Origin: an uncultured Clostridia bacterium
Lineage (GTDB): Bacteria; Bacillota; Clostridia; Lachnospirales; CAG-274
DNA length: 64,000 nucleotides
Assembly (NCBI GenBank): GCA_947630725.1
Contig: CANRIS010000003.1
Coordinates: 62,001 to 126,000, forward strand
Direction: 5' to 3'
The translations under genes were made by a program, and so were the position numbers. The notes under the pieces are model-generated. The model saw only the letters and a list, made by a program, of their open reading frames with translations. It was not told where the DNA came from and did no database searches. Below, piece after piece: positions 46,885-56,403 of the stretch (within the stretch, counting starts at the first letter, position 1; every line of letters starts with the position of its first letter).

Positions 46885-46911
46885 TTTATACCAATATCGC
46901 CAAATAAACAA
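46885..46911 (-). promoter_or_regulatory. Extended -10 promoter of the giant pectin deesterase
   Basis: Minus strand TTGTTT, 15 bases, TATAAA, with a TG one base before the -10. The leader would be about 130 bp. It contains a hairpin at 46791-46816 (GGCGG/CCGCC and ATATG/CATAT), a possible mRNA-stabilising or regulatory element. Confidence 0.5.
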
Positions 46912-46951
46912 GTTAAATTTTAGCCCTTTTTGTTTTTTCGTACAAAAAATC

Positions 46952-46985
46952 AAAAAAGCCTGTAGGTTTGAGAATTTACAGGCTT
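46952..46985 (-). terminator. Terminator of the short stalk-domain gene
   Basis: A 9-bp stem AAGCCTGTA/TACAGGCTT followed on the minus strand by TTTT and a T-rich tail, 33 bp after the stop codon. Confidence 0.75.
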
Positions 46986-47018
46986 ATGCCGAGGCAGGAT
47001 CCCCGGTAAAAAATAAAT

Positions 47019-47789
47019 TTATTTGCTTATGGTTATGCGAGTGGGGTTATTTACGGGAGGAAGGCTCGTACTCATAATCTCTCCATAAACTACCGTAAGT
47101 TCCGATCCCTCCTTGATGTCGTCAAGAGCGGCCTCTGTGCCGTCAGCAAATTCTATAACTGCATCATCGGCAGGAACAAGCCTTACATCGCCCTTTTCTT
47201 CATCGGCGAACAAAATACCGTCATCGCTTATCTCCGATACAACTCCCTTGGCTGTGAGAGCAGCCTCCGCCTCGTCCTCAGCCTCTGCGTCCTCGGTCTG
47301 CTCCTCGGAGTTCTGCGGTTTTTCGGTATCTACGGCAGCTCCCGAAACAACCTCGTCGGGCTTTTCTTCGATCTTGTTCAATATTATGTCGATTGTCTGT
47401 TCTCCCTCTGTTGTTTCAAGTCCCATAAGCTCCGTTATGACCTCGATAGGCGCATATGTTTTTCCCTCCACAAGCACAGGCGGACAGCCGACAGGCATGG
47501 GAGCGGTCTTTGCGAACGTATATGCGTCCTCTCCTATGGAGAACGTAACATAGATCGGCCCTCCGTTTGTTATAACAACGGTTTTTGTCTCTCCCATCCA
47601 CTCAACCGAAAGACCCATTGACTCCGCAACGGCTCTTACGGGAAAGCAAACGTGTCCCTCATACTCTATTACATCGCTGTTCTCTATATCGGCTCCGTCA
47701 ACCGAAATATGTTTGTCTGCGCCGATGGCGGATAATGAAAGCGAAAGTACCGCAGCCGTTGTAATAAGCGGCAAAATTTTTTTCTTCAT
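47019..47789 (-). CDS. Secreted stalk-domain protein with acidic linker
   Basis: A 256-aa secreted protein. Signal peptide about 1-23, then a copper-amine-oxidase N-terminal-like stalk domain about 25-140 with HVCFPVRAVAESMGLSVEWMGETKTVVI and KTYAPIEVITELMGLET. A very acidic linker (about 143-178, EEQTEDAEAEDEAEAAL) and a small beta domain ending SLPPVNNPTRITIS follow. There is no anchor and no enzymatic motif. It is the third stalk-domain protein in the window but is not close to the tandem pair. AAGGAGC precedes the ATG. A structural or polymer-binding role is inferred from the family. Confidence 0.78.
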   Translation of the reverse strand: MKKKILPLITTAAVLSLSLSAIGADKHISVDGADIENSDVIEYEGHVCFPVRAVAESMGLSVEWMGETKTVVITNGGPIYVTFSIGEDAYTFAKTAPMPVGCPPVLVEGKTYAPIEVITELMGLETTEGEQTIDIILNKIEEKPDEVVSGAAVDTEKPQNSEEQTEDAEAEDEAEAALTAKGVVSEISDDGILFADEEKGDVRLVPADDAVIEFADGTEAALDDIKEGSELTVVYGEIMSTSLPPVNNPTRITISK

Positions 47790-47890
47790 ATTTTTATCAG
47801 CTCCTTTTAAAATATATTTTTATTATACAATATGACCTGTACAAAGTCAATTACCGCAGTGTTACATTTGTGTTAAGCGGCTTTTCTGCC

Positions 47891-49066
47891 TCAGAAGCCG
47901 AATCTTTTTGTATGGACTCCGTTTTCTTTGTCCTTAAGAGCCTTTTCGTATATTTCAACGGCTCTTTCTGCAAAGGCGTAGGTAGAAAATTTTTTGGAGC
48001 TTTCAAGAGCGCCCTGTGAAAGAGCCGCCCTCAGACTGTCGTCAGTCAGCATTTTTTCGGCATATTTTTTGAAATCCTCAAAATTTTCATAAACAAATCC
48101 GTTTTCGTTGTCAACGACAACATTTTCAAGGCAGGGATCCTTGCGGCACAGAGCGGGAAGTCCGTTGGCAAGAGCCTCAACATATGTAAGCCCCTGAGTC
48201 TCGCTTGTGGATGCACTCACGAATATATCCCCTAACTTATAATAATCGGGCACCTCTTCGGGAGATACCATATCCGTAAATATTACGGACATACCCCGAC
48301 ACAGGTTTTCGGCCTCCTTTTTAAGCTCCTTGAAATAAGGCCCTCCCCCGACAATGAGGAAGGTTGTTTTCGGGGGATCGAGCTCTCTGAAATATTCCAA
48401 AAGCTCCGTTATGTTTTTCTCCTTGGCAAGGCGGCACAGACAGATCATAACCTTGTTTTCTTCGGGAATTCCGTGCTTTGTCTTAAGCTCCGTCAGTCTT
48501 TCGGCAGTCGGCTGCTTTTTGAATTTTTCGAGATCTATGCCTGTCGGCAGCACAAACATTTCCCTTTCGACCCCATAGCCCAAAAGCAGAGCCTTTACCT
48601 TTTCGGTAGGGACTATCACCTTGTCGGTGTGGTTCATAAGGGTTTTTGTGAGAACCGATACAGCCATTTTGCCATACTTTTTGCTTGGCGAAAAATAGTG
48701 AGTATAGTCCTCATATACCGTATGATAGGTGTGAACAACGGGTATGCTGAGCTTGTGGGCTATTATCTGCGCCATAACATAGGTAGAAAACTCACATTGG
48801 CTGTGTATTATGTCGGGTCGCCACTCAACTATTTCTTTATAATATCTGTGCTTTATAAAACCCACCCTTGCTTCGGGATAAACCGGAGCAGGCATTGACT
48901 TTACATAATATACGTTTTCGGTTTTGTGAGAGCGTATCCTTTCGGAAAGCGTAAGAACCTTTACTTCGTGACCCAATTCTCTCAAAAATTTTTCCAGATT
49001 AAGTACAGAGGTGACGACTCCGTTTACAACAGGAGCATACCAGTCTGTTGTTATCAATACTTTCAA
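47891..49066 (-). CDS. GT4 glycosyltransferase, diacylglycerol glucosyltransferase-like
   Basis: A 391-aa GT-B fold glycosyltransferase. VNGVVTSVLNLEKFLRELGHEV near the start and HTYHTVYEDYTHYF near residue 117 are characteristic of the 1,2-diacylglycerol 3-alpha-glucosyltransferase group, which starts synthesis of membrane glycolipids and lipoteichoic-acid anchors. The C-terminal nucleotide site has SETQGLTYVEALANGLP (EX7E motif). The start is taken as TTG 49066, which has GGGAG eight bases upstream; the ATG three codons earlier is directly against that ribosome site. It is a single gene in its transcription unit. Sugar and acceptor are family-based inferences. Confidence 0.85.
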   Translation of the reverse strand: MKVLITTDWYAPVVNGVVTSVLNLEKFLRELGHEVKVLTLSERIRSHKTENVYYVKSMPAPVYPEARVGFIKHRYYKEIVEWRPDIIHSQCEFSTYVMAQIIAHKLSIPVVHTYHTVYEDYTHYFSPSKKYGKMAVSVLTKTLMNHTDKVIVPTEKVKALLLGYGVEREMFVLPTGIDLEKFKKQPTAERLTELKTKHGIPEENKVMICLCRLAKEKNITELLEYFRELDPPKTTFLIVGGGPYFKELKKEAENLCRGMSVIFTDMVSPEEVPDYYKLGDIFVSASTSETQGLTYVEALANGLPALCRKDPCLENVVVDNENGFVYENFEDFKKYAEKMLTDDSLRAALSQGALESSKKFSTYAFAERAVEIYEKALKDKENGVHTKRFGF

Positions 49067-49107
49067 AAAATCCATCTCCCGAAAATATCGGAGCAGATGT
49101 AAAAAAT

Positions 49108-49135
49108 TTTACATACGGCTCTGATAAAATATAAA
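49108..49135 (+). promoter_or_regulatory. Candidate promoter of the 91-aa membrane protein
   Basis: TTTACA, 16 bases, TATAAA on the plus strand in the 198-bp divergent gap. It would give a leader of about 120 bases with no obvious terminator. Confidence 0.4.
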
Positions 49136-49264
49136 TATAAGAAAGCGGTTATCATATCTTCCGCAGCCCGATCTGCCTTTGCCGTGCCAAGAAAGCTGCC
49201 CCCGGATACCGATGATCGTCTTAAACAGTGTTTCATAAATAATAAATTTTAAGGAGGAACCCAT

Positions 49265-49540
49265 ATGAAAAAAGACAAAGGCTACTGTTATTTTATGTAT
49301 ATTCTGTGTATAGCAGGCTTCGTAGTCTGCTTCGGGGCAAATATATTTGGCTCGGATATGTACTTCTTGCTGCGGATATTTTGCCTTGCATCGTGTCTTT
49401 TTTATATATTCGGTGCCCGTATGTACAAAAAAAGCTATACGGAGCTTATAAAAAAGGAAAACGAAAAAAGGACGCGCAGCAGGAAAAACGAAAACCGCCC
49501 CGAAAACAGCTTTTATCCCTACATAAGAAGGTCTGTCTGA
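49265..49540 (+). CDS. Small membrane protein of unknown function (91 aa)
   Basis: A 91-aa protein with two hydrophobic helices (about 8-28 and 32-52) and a strongly basic cytoplasmic tail (KKENEKRTRSRKNENRPEN). AAGGAGGA lies eight to nine bases before the ATG, so translation is well supported. I do not recognise a family. Its stop codon TGA is immediately followed by the stop codon of the convergent sugar kinase gene, leaving no intergenic bases. Confidence 0.65.
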   Translation: MKKDKGYCYFMYILCIAGFVVCFGANIFGSDMYFLLRIFCLASCLFYIFGARMYKKSYTELIKKENEKRTRSRKNENRPENSFYPYIRRSV

Positions 49541-50470
49541 TCAGATCTCCTCGATCACTATCTTGTCAATAAGCTCTTCGACCTTCTCCCTTGGGGCGGG
49601 TCTTGTTCCCTCGGTTGTCACGCAGGCGTTTGCAACTGCCATAGAAGCTTTTATAGAATCCTTAAAATCATAGCCTCTTTCGCAGAAATATGCAAACACA
49701 GCCATCATAGAGTCGCCTGCTCCCACAGTCGATGCCACCTGTATGTCAAGCGCGGGGCATTTATATGTTTTTTCTTTCGTTATAAAATATGCTCCGTCCT
49801 TGCCGCAGGATATTACAACGGTCTTTACTCCCTTGTCGATAAAATATTTTCCCATTTCGACTATCTCGTCTTCGTCTGCGCTCTCCTTGCCGAAAAAGCT
49901 CAGCAGCTCCTTTTTGTTGGGCTTAAGCAGATCGGGTACTGCCTCCATAGCGTATCTGAAGGGCTCTCCCTCTATGTCCGAAAAAACTCTCGCCTTTTTT
50001 TCGTGGAGCGCATATATAAGATCCCTGTATATGGTAGGCTCTACCCCTTGGGGAACGCTGCCCGAAAGAACAACGATCGAATTTTCGTCAGCCATATCCA
50101 CAAGCTTTTCTTTGAGACGGTTCTTTTCAAACTCGCTTATGACGGGGCCCGGCTCGTTGAATTCTGTTATGGATCCATCGGGAGAGATGATTTTTGTGTT
50201 CGTCCTTGTTTCTGCGTCAATATGCACAAAGGCAACGGGTATGCCTGCATCCACAAGCTCTCTTTCAAGCATCATTCCGAAATATCCCCCTATAAAGCCT
50301 GTGGCTATAGAGCTGCCTCCCAGAGACAGAATGGTTCTCGAAACATTTATTCCCTTTCCTCCCGCATCATATACTATATCGTGTATGCGGTTTATATCCC
50401 CTACTTTTATATCCTTCGACAAAACCGCCGTCTTGTCTATGGCAGGGTTGAGAGTTACTGTAATTATCAT
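49541..50470 (-). CDS. 1-phosphofructokinase / tagatose-6-phosphate kinase family (PfkB)
   Basis: A 309-aa ribokinase-like sugar-phosphate kinase. MIITVTLNPAIDKTAVL, GGKGINVSRTILSLGG (signature 1) and TVGAGDSMMAVFAYF (signature 2 with the catalytic Asp) mark the 1-phosphofructokinase/LacC branch, which makes bisphosphate sugars. The usual fruR or PTS partner genes are absent next to it, so FruK and LacC activities cannot be told apart. An AAGGAGGAG ribosome site precedes the ATG. A palindrome in the divergent gap with aroC (50607-50624) is a possible operator. Confidence 0.87.
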   Translation of the reverse strand: MIITVTLNPAIDKTAVLSKDIKVGDINRIHDIVYDAGGKGINVSRTILSLGGSSIATGFIGGYFGMMLERELVDAGIPVAFVHIDAETRTNTKIISPDGSITEFNEPGPVISEFEKNRLKEKLVDMADENSIVVLSGSVPQGVEPTIYRDLIYALHEKKARVFSDIEGEPFRYAMEAVPDLLKPNKKELLSFFGKESADEDEIVEMGKYFIDKGVKTVVISCGKDGAYFITKEKTYKCPALDIQVASTVGAGDSMMAVFAYFCERGYDFKDSIKASMAVANACVTTEGTRPAPREKVEELIDKIVIEEI

Positions 50471-50606
50471 AAAAAATTCTCCTCCTTTTTATTTCATAGA
50501 ATGTAGAAAAACGGCGCAAAAGCATTATTTTGGCATTTTACTTAGTATACTATTTTTTTTATATTTTGTAAAGAGAATATTTGTATGCCGCCGTATCCGC
50601 CTGCCC

Positions 50607-50653
50607 GTCATATGCTCATATGACAAGCCTTCGATAAGCCTTCGGGCTTGTCA
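50607..50653. promoter_or_regulatory. Palindrome and hairpin in the pfkB-aroC divergent gap
   Basis: GTCATATG-CT-CATATGAC (50607-50624) is a perfect 8-bp inverted repeat with a 2-bp centre, typical of an operator. It overlaps a second inverted repeat TGACAAGCC/GGCTTGTCA (50621-50629 with 50645-50653). The rest of the 334-bp gap is AT-rich. A TATAAT at 50746-50751 may serve aroC. Confidence 0.45.
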
Positions 50654-50804
50654 GGGTTGTACGGGTTGTATTCACGCTTGATAATTATGCACAATTATAC
50701 ATAATTACGGTGTAATTTTTTTATATAAATACATATTGATTATTTTATAATAATTTGCTAAAATTAAAGCATATTGAAAAATACTGATGAATCAAGGTGG
50801 TTTT

Positions 50805-51899
50805 ATGTCGGGTTCCGTTTATGGGGGCATATTTAAAATTTCTACGTGGGGAGAATCCCACGGAAAAGGCATAGGAGTTGTTGTGGACGGCTGTCCTGCA
50901 GGGGTTAAGCTTGACGAAGATATTATACAGGCGGATCTTGACAGGAGGCGCCCAGGAGCCTTTAAGTACGGCACAAAGCGGAACGAATCCGATGCCGTAA
51001 GCATATTGTCGGGAGTTTTTGAGGGCAGAACAACAGGTACTCCCATTTCTCTTGTCATATACAACAACGACCAGAGATCAAGGGACTATGGAAATATAAT
51101 GAACATATACCGACCGGGTCACGCCGATTTTTGTTTTGACGGCAAGTACGGTTTCAGGGACTACCGCGGCGGAGGGCGCTCATCGGGCAGAGAAACCGCC
51201 GCAAGAACCGCCGCGGGAGCCGTTGCGAGAGCCTGCCTTAAAGAGCTTGGCATATCAGCCATCGCCTATACACGTTCGGTGGGCGATGTTGAAATAAGCT
51301 CTGTGGATCTCTCTCAGAGGGACGAAAATCCGCTGTGTATGCCCGACAGGGACGCTGCCGAAAGAGCTGCAAGGCTTGTCGAAAAGCTTATGAGCGAGGG
51401 CGACTCCGTGGGAGGTACGATAGAATGCCGCATTTCGGGGCTTCCCGTAGGCATAGGCGAAACCGTGTTCGACAAGCTTGACGCATCCCTTGCAAAGGCC
51501 ATAATATCCATAGGCGCCGTAAAGGGCATAGAGTTCGGCTCGGGCTTTTCGGCATCACGAAAAAGAGGTTCTTTGAACAACGATGCATTTTCCGCCGAAA
51601 ACGGCAAAGTCCAAAAGCTCACCAACAATTCGGGCGGCATACTCGGAGGTATGTCGGACGGCGATGAGGTAGTATTCAGAGCGGCTTTCAAGCCAACGCC
51701 CTCCGTTTCGGTGCCTCAGACCACAATAAATAAGGATATGGAGAGCGAGACCGTTGTTATAAAGGGACGGCACGACCCCGTCATAATGCCGAGAGCCGTA
51801 GTAGTGGTAGAGGCCATGGCTCTTATAACGGTTCTGGATCTCGTTCTCATAAATATGTCTTCGAGAATAGACAATATAAAGAAATTTTACAAAGGATAA
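50805..51899 (+). CDS. aroC: Chorismate synthase
   Basis: A 364-aa FMN-dependent enzyme that converts EPSP to chorismate, the last step of the shikimate pathway. STWGESHGKGIGVVVDGCPAG, the HADFCFDGKYGFRDYRGGGRSSGRETAART region and NNSGGILGGMSDG are the three family signatures. The ATG at 50805 follows AAGGTGG; an ATG six codons earlier overlaps that site. It is directly followed by lysA, 10 bp away, so both are probably in one amino-acid biosynthesis transcript. Confidence 0.95.
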   Translation: MSGSVYGGIFKISTWGESHGKGIGVVVDGCPAGVKLDEDIIQADLDRRRPGAFKYGTKRNESDAVSILSGVFEGRTTGTPISLVIYNNDQRSRDYGNIMNIYRPGHADFCFDGKYGFRDYRGGGRSSGRETAARTAAGAVARACLKELGISAIAYTRSVGDVEISSVDLSQRDENPLCMPDRDAAERAARLVEKLMSEGDSVGGTIECRISGLPVGIGETVFDKLDASLAKAIISIGAVKGIEFGSGFSASRKRGSLNNDAFSAENGKVQKLTNNSGGILGGMSDGDEVVFRAAFKPTPSVSVPQTTINKDMESETVVIKGRHDPVIMPRAVVVVEAMALITVLDLVLINMSSRIDNIKKFYKG

Positions 51900-51909
51900 G
51901 GTGAAGGAA

Positions 51910-53172
51910 ATGTATAAACTTAACGGTCTTGTGACTGATGAATTTGACTTTTATAAGGGAAACGATGTATTTGAGCTGATCGAAAAATACGGCAGCCCCC
52001 TGTATGTATACAGCGAAGAAATAATCAGAAAAAGATGCAGGGAGCTTAAAAATCTTGTCAGATATCCTAAGTTTACGGCGCAGTATTCGGCAAAGGCCAA
52101 TACGGGTCTTGCATTTCTTCAGATCGTAAAAAGCGAGGGTCTGCACGCAGACGCTATGAGCCCGGGAGAAATATATGCCGAGCTTGAAGCAGGCTTTTCG
52201 CCCGAAGATATTTTTATGATAGCCAACAACGTATCCGCCGCCGAAATGCAGTACGCCATCGACAGGGGCATACTTATATGCGTTGACAGCCTTCAGCAGC
52301 TTTCTATGTACGGCAGTCTTAACCCCGGCGGAAAAGTGGCTGTCCGTTTCAACGGAGGCATAGGCGCAGGCCATCACGAAAAAGTAATAACAGCGGGCAA
52401 AAAGACAAAGTTCGGCGTAGGCCCCGAATACATACCGCAGGTAAAGGAGATCCTCAAAAACTATGATCTTAAGCTTGTGGGTATTCAGCAGCACATAGGC
52501 TCTCTTTTTATGGACGTTACCCCCTACAGCGAGGGCTCGAAGGCAATACTTGAAATAGCAAAGAGCTTTGAGGATCTGGATTTTGTGGATCTGGGCGGAG
52601 GCTTCGGCATACCCTATGAAAAACAGTCGGGACAGAAAAGGCTCGACCTTAAGGACTGCGGAGAAAAGCTTGACAGGCTTTTTGAGGACTTCGTAAAGGA
52701 ATACGGCAAGGAGATTTCCTTCAGAATAGAGCCGGGAAGATATATCTCAGCCGAATCGGGTATCCTGCTTACGGACGTTCACTGCGTAAAGCACAACGGC
52801 CCCCACAAGTTTGCAGGCACCGATGCAGGCTTTAACGTGCTTATAAGACCCGCCATGTACGGTTCTCATCACGATGTAGAGGTTTATTCAAAGGAAGAAC
52901 GCCCCTCAAACGAGGAGATCATTTCGATAGCGGGCAACATCTGCGAAAGCGGCGACATAATCGCAAAGGACAGGCTGCTCCCCGAAATAAAGGCAGGAGA
53001 CATTCTGGGCATTCTCGATGCGGGAGCCTATGGATATTCCATGTGTTCAAACTACAACAACAGACTTCGTCCTGCCGAAGTGCTTATCAGAGAAAACGGA
53101 GAGACGGTGCTTACGAGAAAGAGAGATACCTTAGAGCAGCTTCTTGAAAACTATGTCAAACTGGATATGTAA
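51910..53172 (+). CDS. lysA: Diaminopimelate decarboxylase
   Basis: A 420-aa PLP enzyme of the alanine-racemase fold that makes lysine from meso-diaminopimelate. The PLP lysine is in YSAKANT (Lys62). HIGSLFMDVTPY, the phosphate-binding DLGGGFGIPY and EPGRYISAESG are intact, and GAYGYSMCSNYNNRLRPAEVL closes the active site. The product is a close relative of, but distinct from, the main LysA branch in having HADAMSPGEIY. ATG 51910 with AAGGTGA upstream was chosen over GTG 51901. The gene pair aroC-lysA is tight. Confidence 0.92.
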   Translation: MYKLNGLVTDEFDFYKGNDVFELIEKYGSPLYVYSEEIIRKRCRELKNLVRYPKFTAQYSAKANTGLAFLQIVKSEGLHADAMSPGEIYAELEAGFSPEDIFMIANNVSAAEMQYAIDRGILICVDSLQQLSMYGSLNPGGKVAVRFNGGIGAGHHEKVITAGKKTKFGVGPEYIPQVKEILKNYDLKLVGIQQHIGSLFMDVTPYSEGSKAILEIAKSFEDLDFVDLGGGFGIPYEKQSGQKRLDLKDCGEKLDRLFEDFVKEYGKEISFRIEPGRYISAESGILLTDVHCVKHNGPHKFAGTDAGFNVLIRPAMYGSHHDVEVYSKEERPSNEEIISIAGNICESGDIIAKDRLLPEIKAGDILGILDAGAYGYSMCSNYNNRLRPAEVLIRENGETVLTRKRDTLEQLLENYVKLDM

Positions 53173-53222
53173 TGTGTAATGTATGATGTATGATGTGTAA
53201 TATATGATATTGATAATTGATA
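53173..53222. repeat. Imperfect heptamer repeats after lysA
   Basis: Short units TGTAATG/TATGATG/TAATATA recur six to seven times between the lysA stop and the next ribosome site. The stretch is AT-rich, with no coding signal. Confidence 0.5.
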
Positions 53223-53241
53223 TATGAACGGAGGGATATTT

Positions 53242-53874
53242 ATGACGCCGAAAGAAAGCTACAAGGCAAAGCTTGCCGAAAAAATAATAAGCGGACTTGA
53301 AAAGAGAAATATGGAGGGATATTATTGTCCCACCGCATCCGAGGCTGTTGCAAAGGCTCTCGAAATTATACCCGAAGGGTCAGAAATTTCTTGGGGAGGT
53401 TCTGAAACAATCAAAGAGGCGGGACTTGTTGACGCTCTTAAAGGCGGCAGCTACAAAATTCTTGACAGGGATATTGCCGACACTCCCGAAGAGAGGGAAA
53501 AAATTATGCAGAAGGCTATGTTTGCCGACTTCTTTCTCGGCAGCTCAAACGCCATAACATATGACGGGGAGCTTGTGAACATAGACGGCATGGGCAACAG
53601 GGTTTCGGCATATATATACGGCCCTAAAAATGTCCTTCTTCTCGTGAGCCTAAACAAGGCCGTCTCTTCGGCTGACGATGGCATATCAAGAGTAAGAAAC
53701 GCCGCAGCGCCGCCCAACACAATGAGACTTGGCATCGACACCCCCTGCGCTCATACGGGAGTATGCGGAAACTGTCTGGGAAATACCATATGCTGTCAGA
53801 TCGTTATAACAAGATATTCCAGAATAAAGGGAAGAATAAAGGTCATTCTCATAGGAGAAGATATGGGGTTCTGA
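53242..53874 (+). CDS. LUD-domain protein (lactate utilisation LutC/YkgG-like)
   Basis: A 210-aa protein of the LUD (DUF162) family, whose LutC-type members belong to the lactate oxidation complex. MTPKESYKAKLAEKIISGLEKRNMEGYYC, the EISWGGSETIKEAGL glycine loop and FLGSSNAITYDGELVNIDG are typical of stand-alone clostridial LUD proteins. Near the end, CAHTGVCGNCLGNTICC adds five cysteines likely to bind a metal or Fe-S cluster. GGAGGG precedes ATG 53242. No lutA/lutB homologues are adjacent; the next gene is an Fe-S hydratase, so a link to an organic-acid pathway is possible. Confidence 0.82.
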   Translation: MTPKESYKAKLAEKIISGLEKRNMEGYYCPTASEAVAKALEIIPEGSEISWGGSETIKEAGLVDALKGGSYKILDRDIADTPEEREKIMQKAMFADFFLGSSNAITYDGELVNIDGMGNRVSAYIYGPKNVLLLVSLNKAVSSADDGISRVRNAAAPPNTMRLGIDTPCAHTGVCGNCLGNTICCQIVITRYSRIKGRIKVILIGEDMGF

Positions 53875-53937
53875 AAATAACAAAACCTTGGAACGGTCAT
53901 TTTATATACAATTCAAAAAAATTCGGAGGATCAATAT

Positions 53938-56235
53938 ATGATTAAGCTATATGACACAGGCGTTTATTATGTTGGCGGCGAAATAATCCCCTCAACGGCA
54001 GAGGGCGAAAAAAAGCTCAGAGCCATAGGCGTTGATACCGACAGGACAAAAGCCTCAAAAAAGACAATGGCATACAGTATACTTTCCCGTCACAATACCA
54101 GCGGCAGCGACAAAAATCTCAAAATAAAGTTTGACGCTATGGCATCGCACGATATAACATATGTGGGAATAATCCAGACCGCCAGAGCATCGGGGCTTGA
54201 AAAATTTCCTGTTCCGTATGTGCTTACAAACTGTCACAACTCTCTCTGCGCCGTAGGAGGCACAATAAACGAGGACGACCATATGTTCGGACTTTCTGCC
54301 GCAAAAAAATACGGCGGAATATATGTTCCTGCTCACCTTGCGGTAATTCACCAATATATGCGTGAAATGATGGCAGGCTGCGGAAAGATGATCCTCGGTT
54401 CGGACAGCCACACACGCTACGGAGCCCTGGGCACAATGGCTGTCGGCGAGGGCGGCGGAGAGCTTGCAAAACAGCTGCTCGGAAAAACCTATGACATAAA
54501 TATGCCCGAGGTTATAGGAGTTTATCTTGCGGGAAAGCCCGATCCTGCGATAGGCCCACAGGATATTGCCCTTGCAATTATAGGAGCTGTTTTCAAAAAC
54601 GGATATGTTAAAAATAAAGTAATGGAGTTTATCGGTGACGGAATAAAAAATCTTTCCGCCGAATACAGATGCGGCATAGATGTTATGACTACCGAGACCA
54701 CCTGTCTGTCCTCAATATGGATAACCGATGACAATATAAAAGAGTGGTATGATATACACGGAAGGTCGGAGGACTTCAAGGCACTGGCGCCCGAAAACGG
54801 AGCATATTATGATGGTCTGGTATGTGTGGATATGTCGAAAATAAAGCCAATGATAGCTATGCCCTTCCACCCCTCCAATGTATATTCGATAGACGAGCTG
54901 AACGATAACCTCGAAGATATATTGGATATTGTAGAGAAAAACGGCAGAAAACAGATAGACAACCCCGGCATAAGCTTTAAGCTCAGGGATAAGATCAAAA
55001 ACGGCAGACTTCTTGTGGAACAGGGCGTTATTGCAGGCTGCGCAGGCGGTACGTTTGACAACCTCACAGATACTGCCGACATTCTTTCGGGACACAGCAT
55101 AGGAACGGATGATTTTTCACTTTCGGTATATCCCTCGTCACAGCCCGTATTTATGAGCCTTGTTGAAAACGGAAGCATATTCAGGCTTATGGAGGCAGGC
55201 GTAACCGTACGTTCGGCATTCTGCGGGCCGTGCTTCGGCGCAGGAGATGTGCCTCCCAACAACGGACTTTCGATCAGACACTCCACAAGAAACTTCCCCA
55301 ACAGAGAAGGCTCAAAACCCGGAAACGGTCAGATAGCATCGGTTGCGCTGATGGACGCAAGGTCGATTGCAGCCACAGCCCTCAATCAGGGAATACTTAC
55401 GGCTGCAACTGACATAGACGCAAGCTTTGGCAAGCCGAAATACTTCTTCAACAAGTCGGTATACGACAACAGAGTATACAACGGCTTTGGCAATCCCAAG
55501 CCCGAAACGCAGCTTAAATTCGGCCCCAACATAACAGACTGGCCCTCTATGGAGCCTCTGCCCGAAAATCTGCTTGTAAAGGTTGTTTCGTACATCACCG
55601 ATCCCGTAACCACCACAGACGAGCTTATTCCATCGGGAGAAACAAGCTCCTACAGATCAAATCCCCTCGGACTTGCAGAGTTTACTCTTTCCAGAAAGGA
55701 TCCTGCGTATGTAGGCAGAGCAAAGGAGGTTCGGGAGGCCGAAAAGACGAGAGCCGAGGGAGGTTCTCCCGAGACTGTTCTTTCGGAGCTTGACGGAGTA
55801 TTAAAGGCCGTCAGAGCGCACGAGGGCTTTGAGAATATAGACGTAAAATCACAAATAGGCATAGGAACCACAATATATGCTATAAAGCCCGGAGACGGTT
55901 CTGCAAGAGAACAGGCCGCAAGCTGCCAGAAGGTTCTGGGCGGCTGGGCAAACATAGCTAAGGAATATGCCACAAAACGCTATCGCTCAAACCTCATAAA
56001 CTGGGGAATGTGTCCGTTCCTTTTTGAGGATGACTCTACTCCCTTTGACAACGGCGATTATATATTTGTTCCCGATATAAGAAATGCTATTTCCGAGAAC
56101 AAAAAAAGTATTCCTGCGTATGTTGCCAAGGACGGGAAACTCTGCGAATTTACACTCGGTATGGCAGAGCTTACCGATGACGAACGAAAGATAATACTTT
56201 CGGGCTGTCTCATTAATTTTTATAAAAATGTATAA
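53938..56235 (+). CDS. Aconitase-superfamily hydratase (YbhJ-like)
   Basis: A 765-aa member of the aconitase superfamily, similar in plan to the uncharacterised hydratase YbhJ of Escherichia coli. The three expected 4Fe-4S ligands are present: the cysteine in [10 protein letters not shown] (the position of GSCTNS in aconitase) and both in [34 protein letters not shown] also matches. The C-terminal swivelling domain is shortened and unusual. TCA-cycle aconitase has GSCTNS, so the different loop suggests another substrate. GGAGG precedes the ATG. The substrate is unknown; it ends with a good terminator. Confidence 0.82.
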   Translation: MIKLYDTGVYYVGGEIIPSTAEGEKKLRAIGVDTDRTKASKKTMAYSILSRHNTSGSDKNLKIKFDAMASHDITYVGIIQTARASGLEKFPVPYVLTNCHNSLCAVGGTINEDDHMFGLSAAKKYGGIYVPAHLAVIHQYMREMMAGCGKMILGSDSHTRYGALGTMAVGEGGGELAKQLLGKTYDINMPEVIGVYLAGKPDPAIGPQDIALAIIGAVFKNGYVKNKVMEFIGDGIKNLSAEYRCGIDVMTTETTCLSSIWITDDNIKEWYDIHGRSEDFKALAPENGAYYDGLVCVDMSKIKPMIAMPFHPSNVYSIDELNDNLEDILDIVEKNGRKQIDNPGISFKLRDKIKNGRLLVEQGVIAGCAGGTFDNLTDTADILSGHSIGTDDFSLSVYPSSQPVFMSLVENGSIFRLMEAGVTVRSAFCGPCFGAGDVPPNNGLSIRHSTRNFPNREGSKPGNGQIASVALMDARSIAATALNQGILTAATDIDASFGKPKYFFNKSVYDNRVYNGFGNPKPETQLKFGPNITDWPSMEPLPENLLVKVVSYITDPVTTTDELIPSGETSSYRSNPLGLAEFTLSRKDPAYVGRAKEVREAEKTRAEGGSPETVLSELDGVLKAVRAHEGFENIDVKSQIGIGTTIYAIKPGDGSAREQAASCQKVLGGWANIAKEYATKRYRSNLINWGMCPFLFEDDSTPFDNGDYIFVPDIRNAISENKKSIPAYVAKDGKLCEFTLGMAELTDDERKIILSGCLINFYKNV

Positions 56236-56243
56236 AGCATTTT

Positions 56244-56275
56244 GCGGCGGATCCGTATGATTCGCCGCTTTTATA
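56244..56275 (+). terminator. Terminator of the hydratase gene
   Basis: An 8-bp stem GCGGCGGA/TTCGCCGC (one G-T) with a 9-nt loop, followed by TTTTA. Confidence 0.75.
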
Positions 56276-56310
56276 TATATAAGCACATAAAATGTACTTT
56301 TACGGCTTAC

Positions 56311-56393
56311 AAAAAAAGGGGGCGGGACCGAAAAAAACGAAGGTCGAATCGCTTGATTCGACCACGTAAGGTTCGTTTTTTTCGTGCCCCGCC
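56311..56393 (-). terminator. Large two-stem terminator of the pilus operon
   Basis: Nested inverted repeats: an inner 9-bp hairpin GGTCGAATC/GATTCGACC, then a 13-bp stem CGAAAAAAACGAA with its complement, then GC-rich outer arms. The minus strand ends in CCCCC plus seven T. It lies just below the last sortase gene and blocks transcription into the convergent hydratase gene. Confidence 0.75.
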
Positions 56394-56403
56394 GACCGTT
56401 CCT

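Noticed and set aside
49743..50681. Plus-strand open frame (312 codons) opposite the PfkB kinase
   Set aside because: Antisense to a clear enzyme; Ser/Leu-rich shadow translation.
56311..56393. Mobile MITE or REP-type element
   Set aside because: The inverted repeat has a T-tract at exactly the right side of the pilus operon and sits between convergent stops, so a large terminator explains it better; no target duplication seen.
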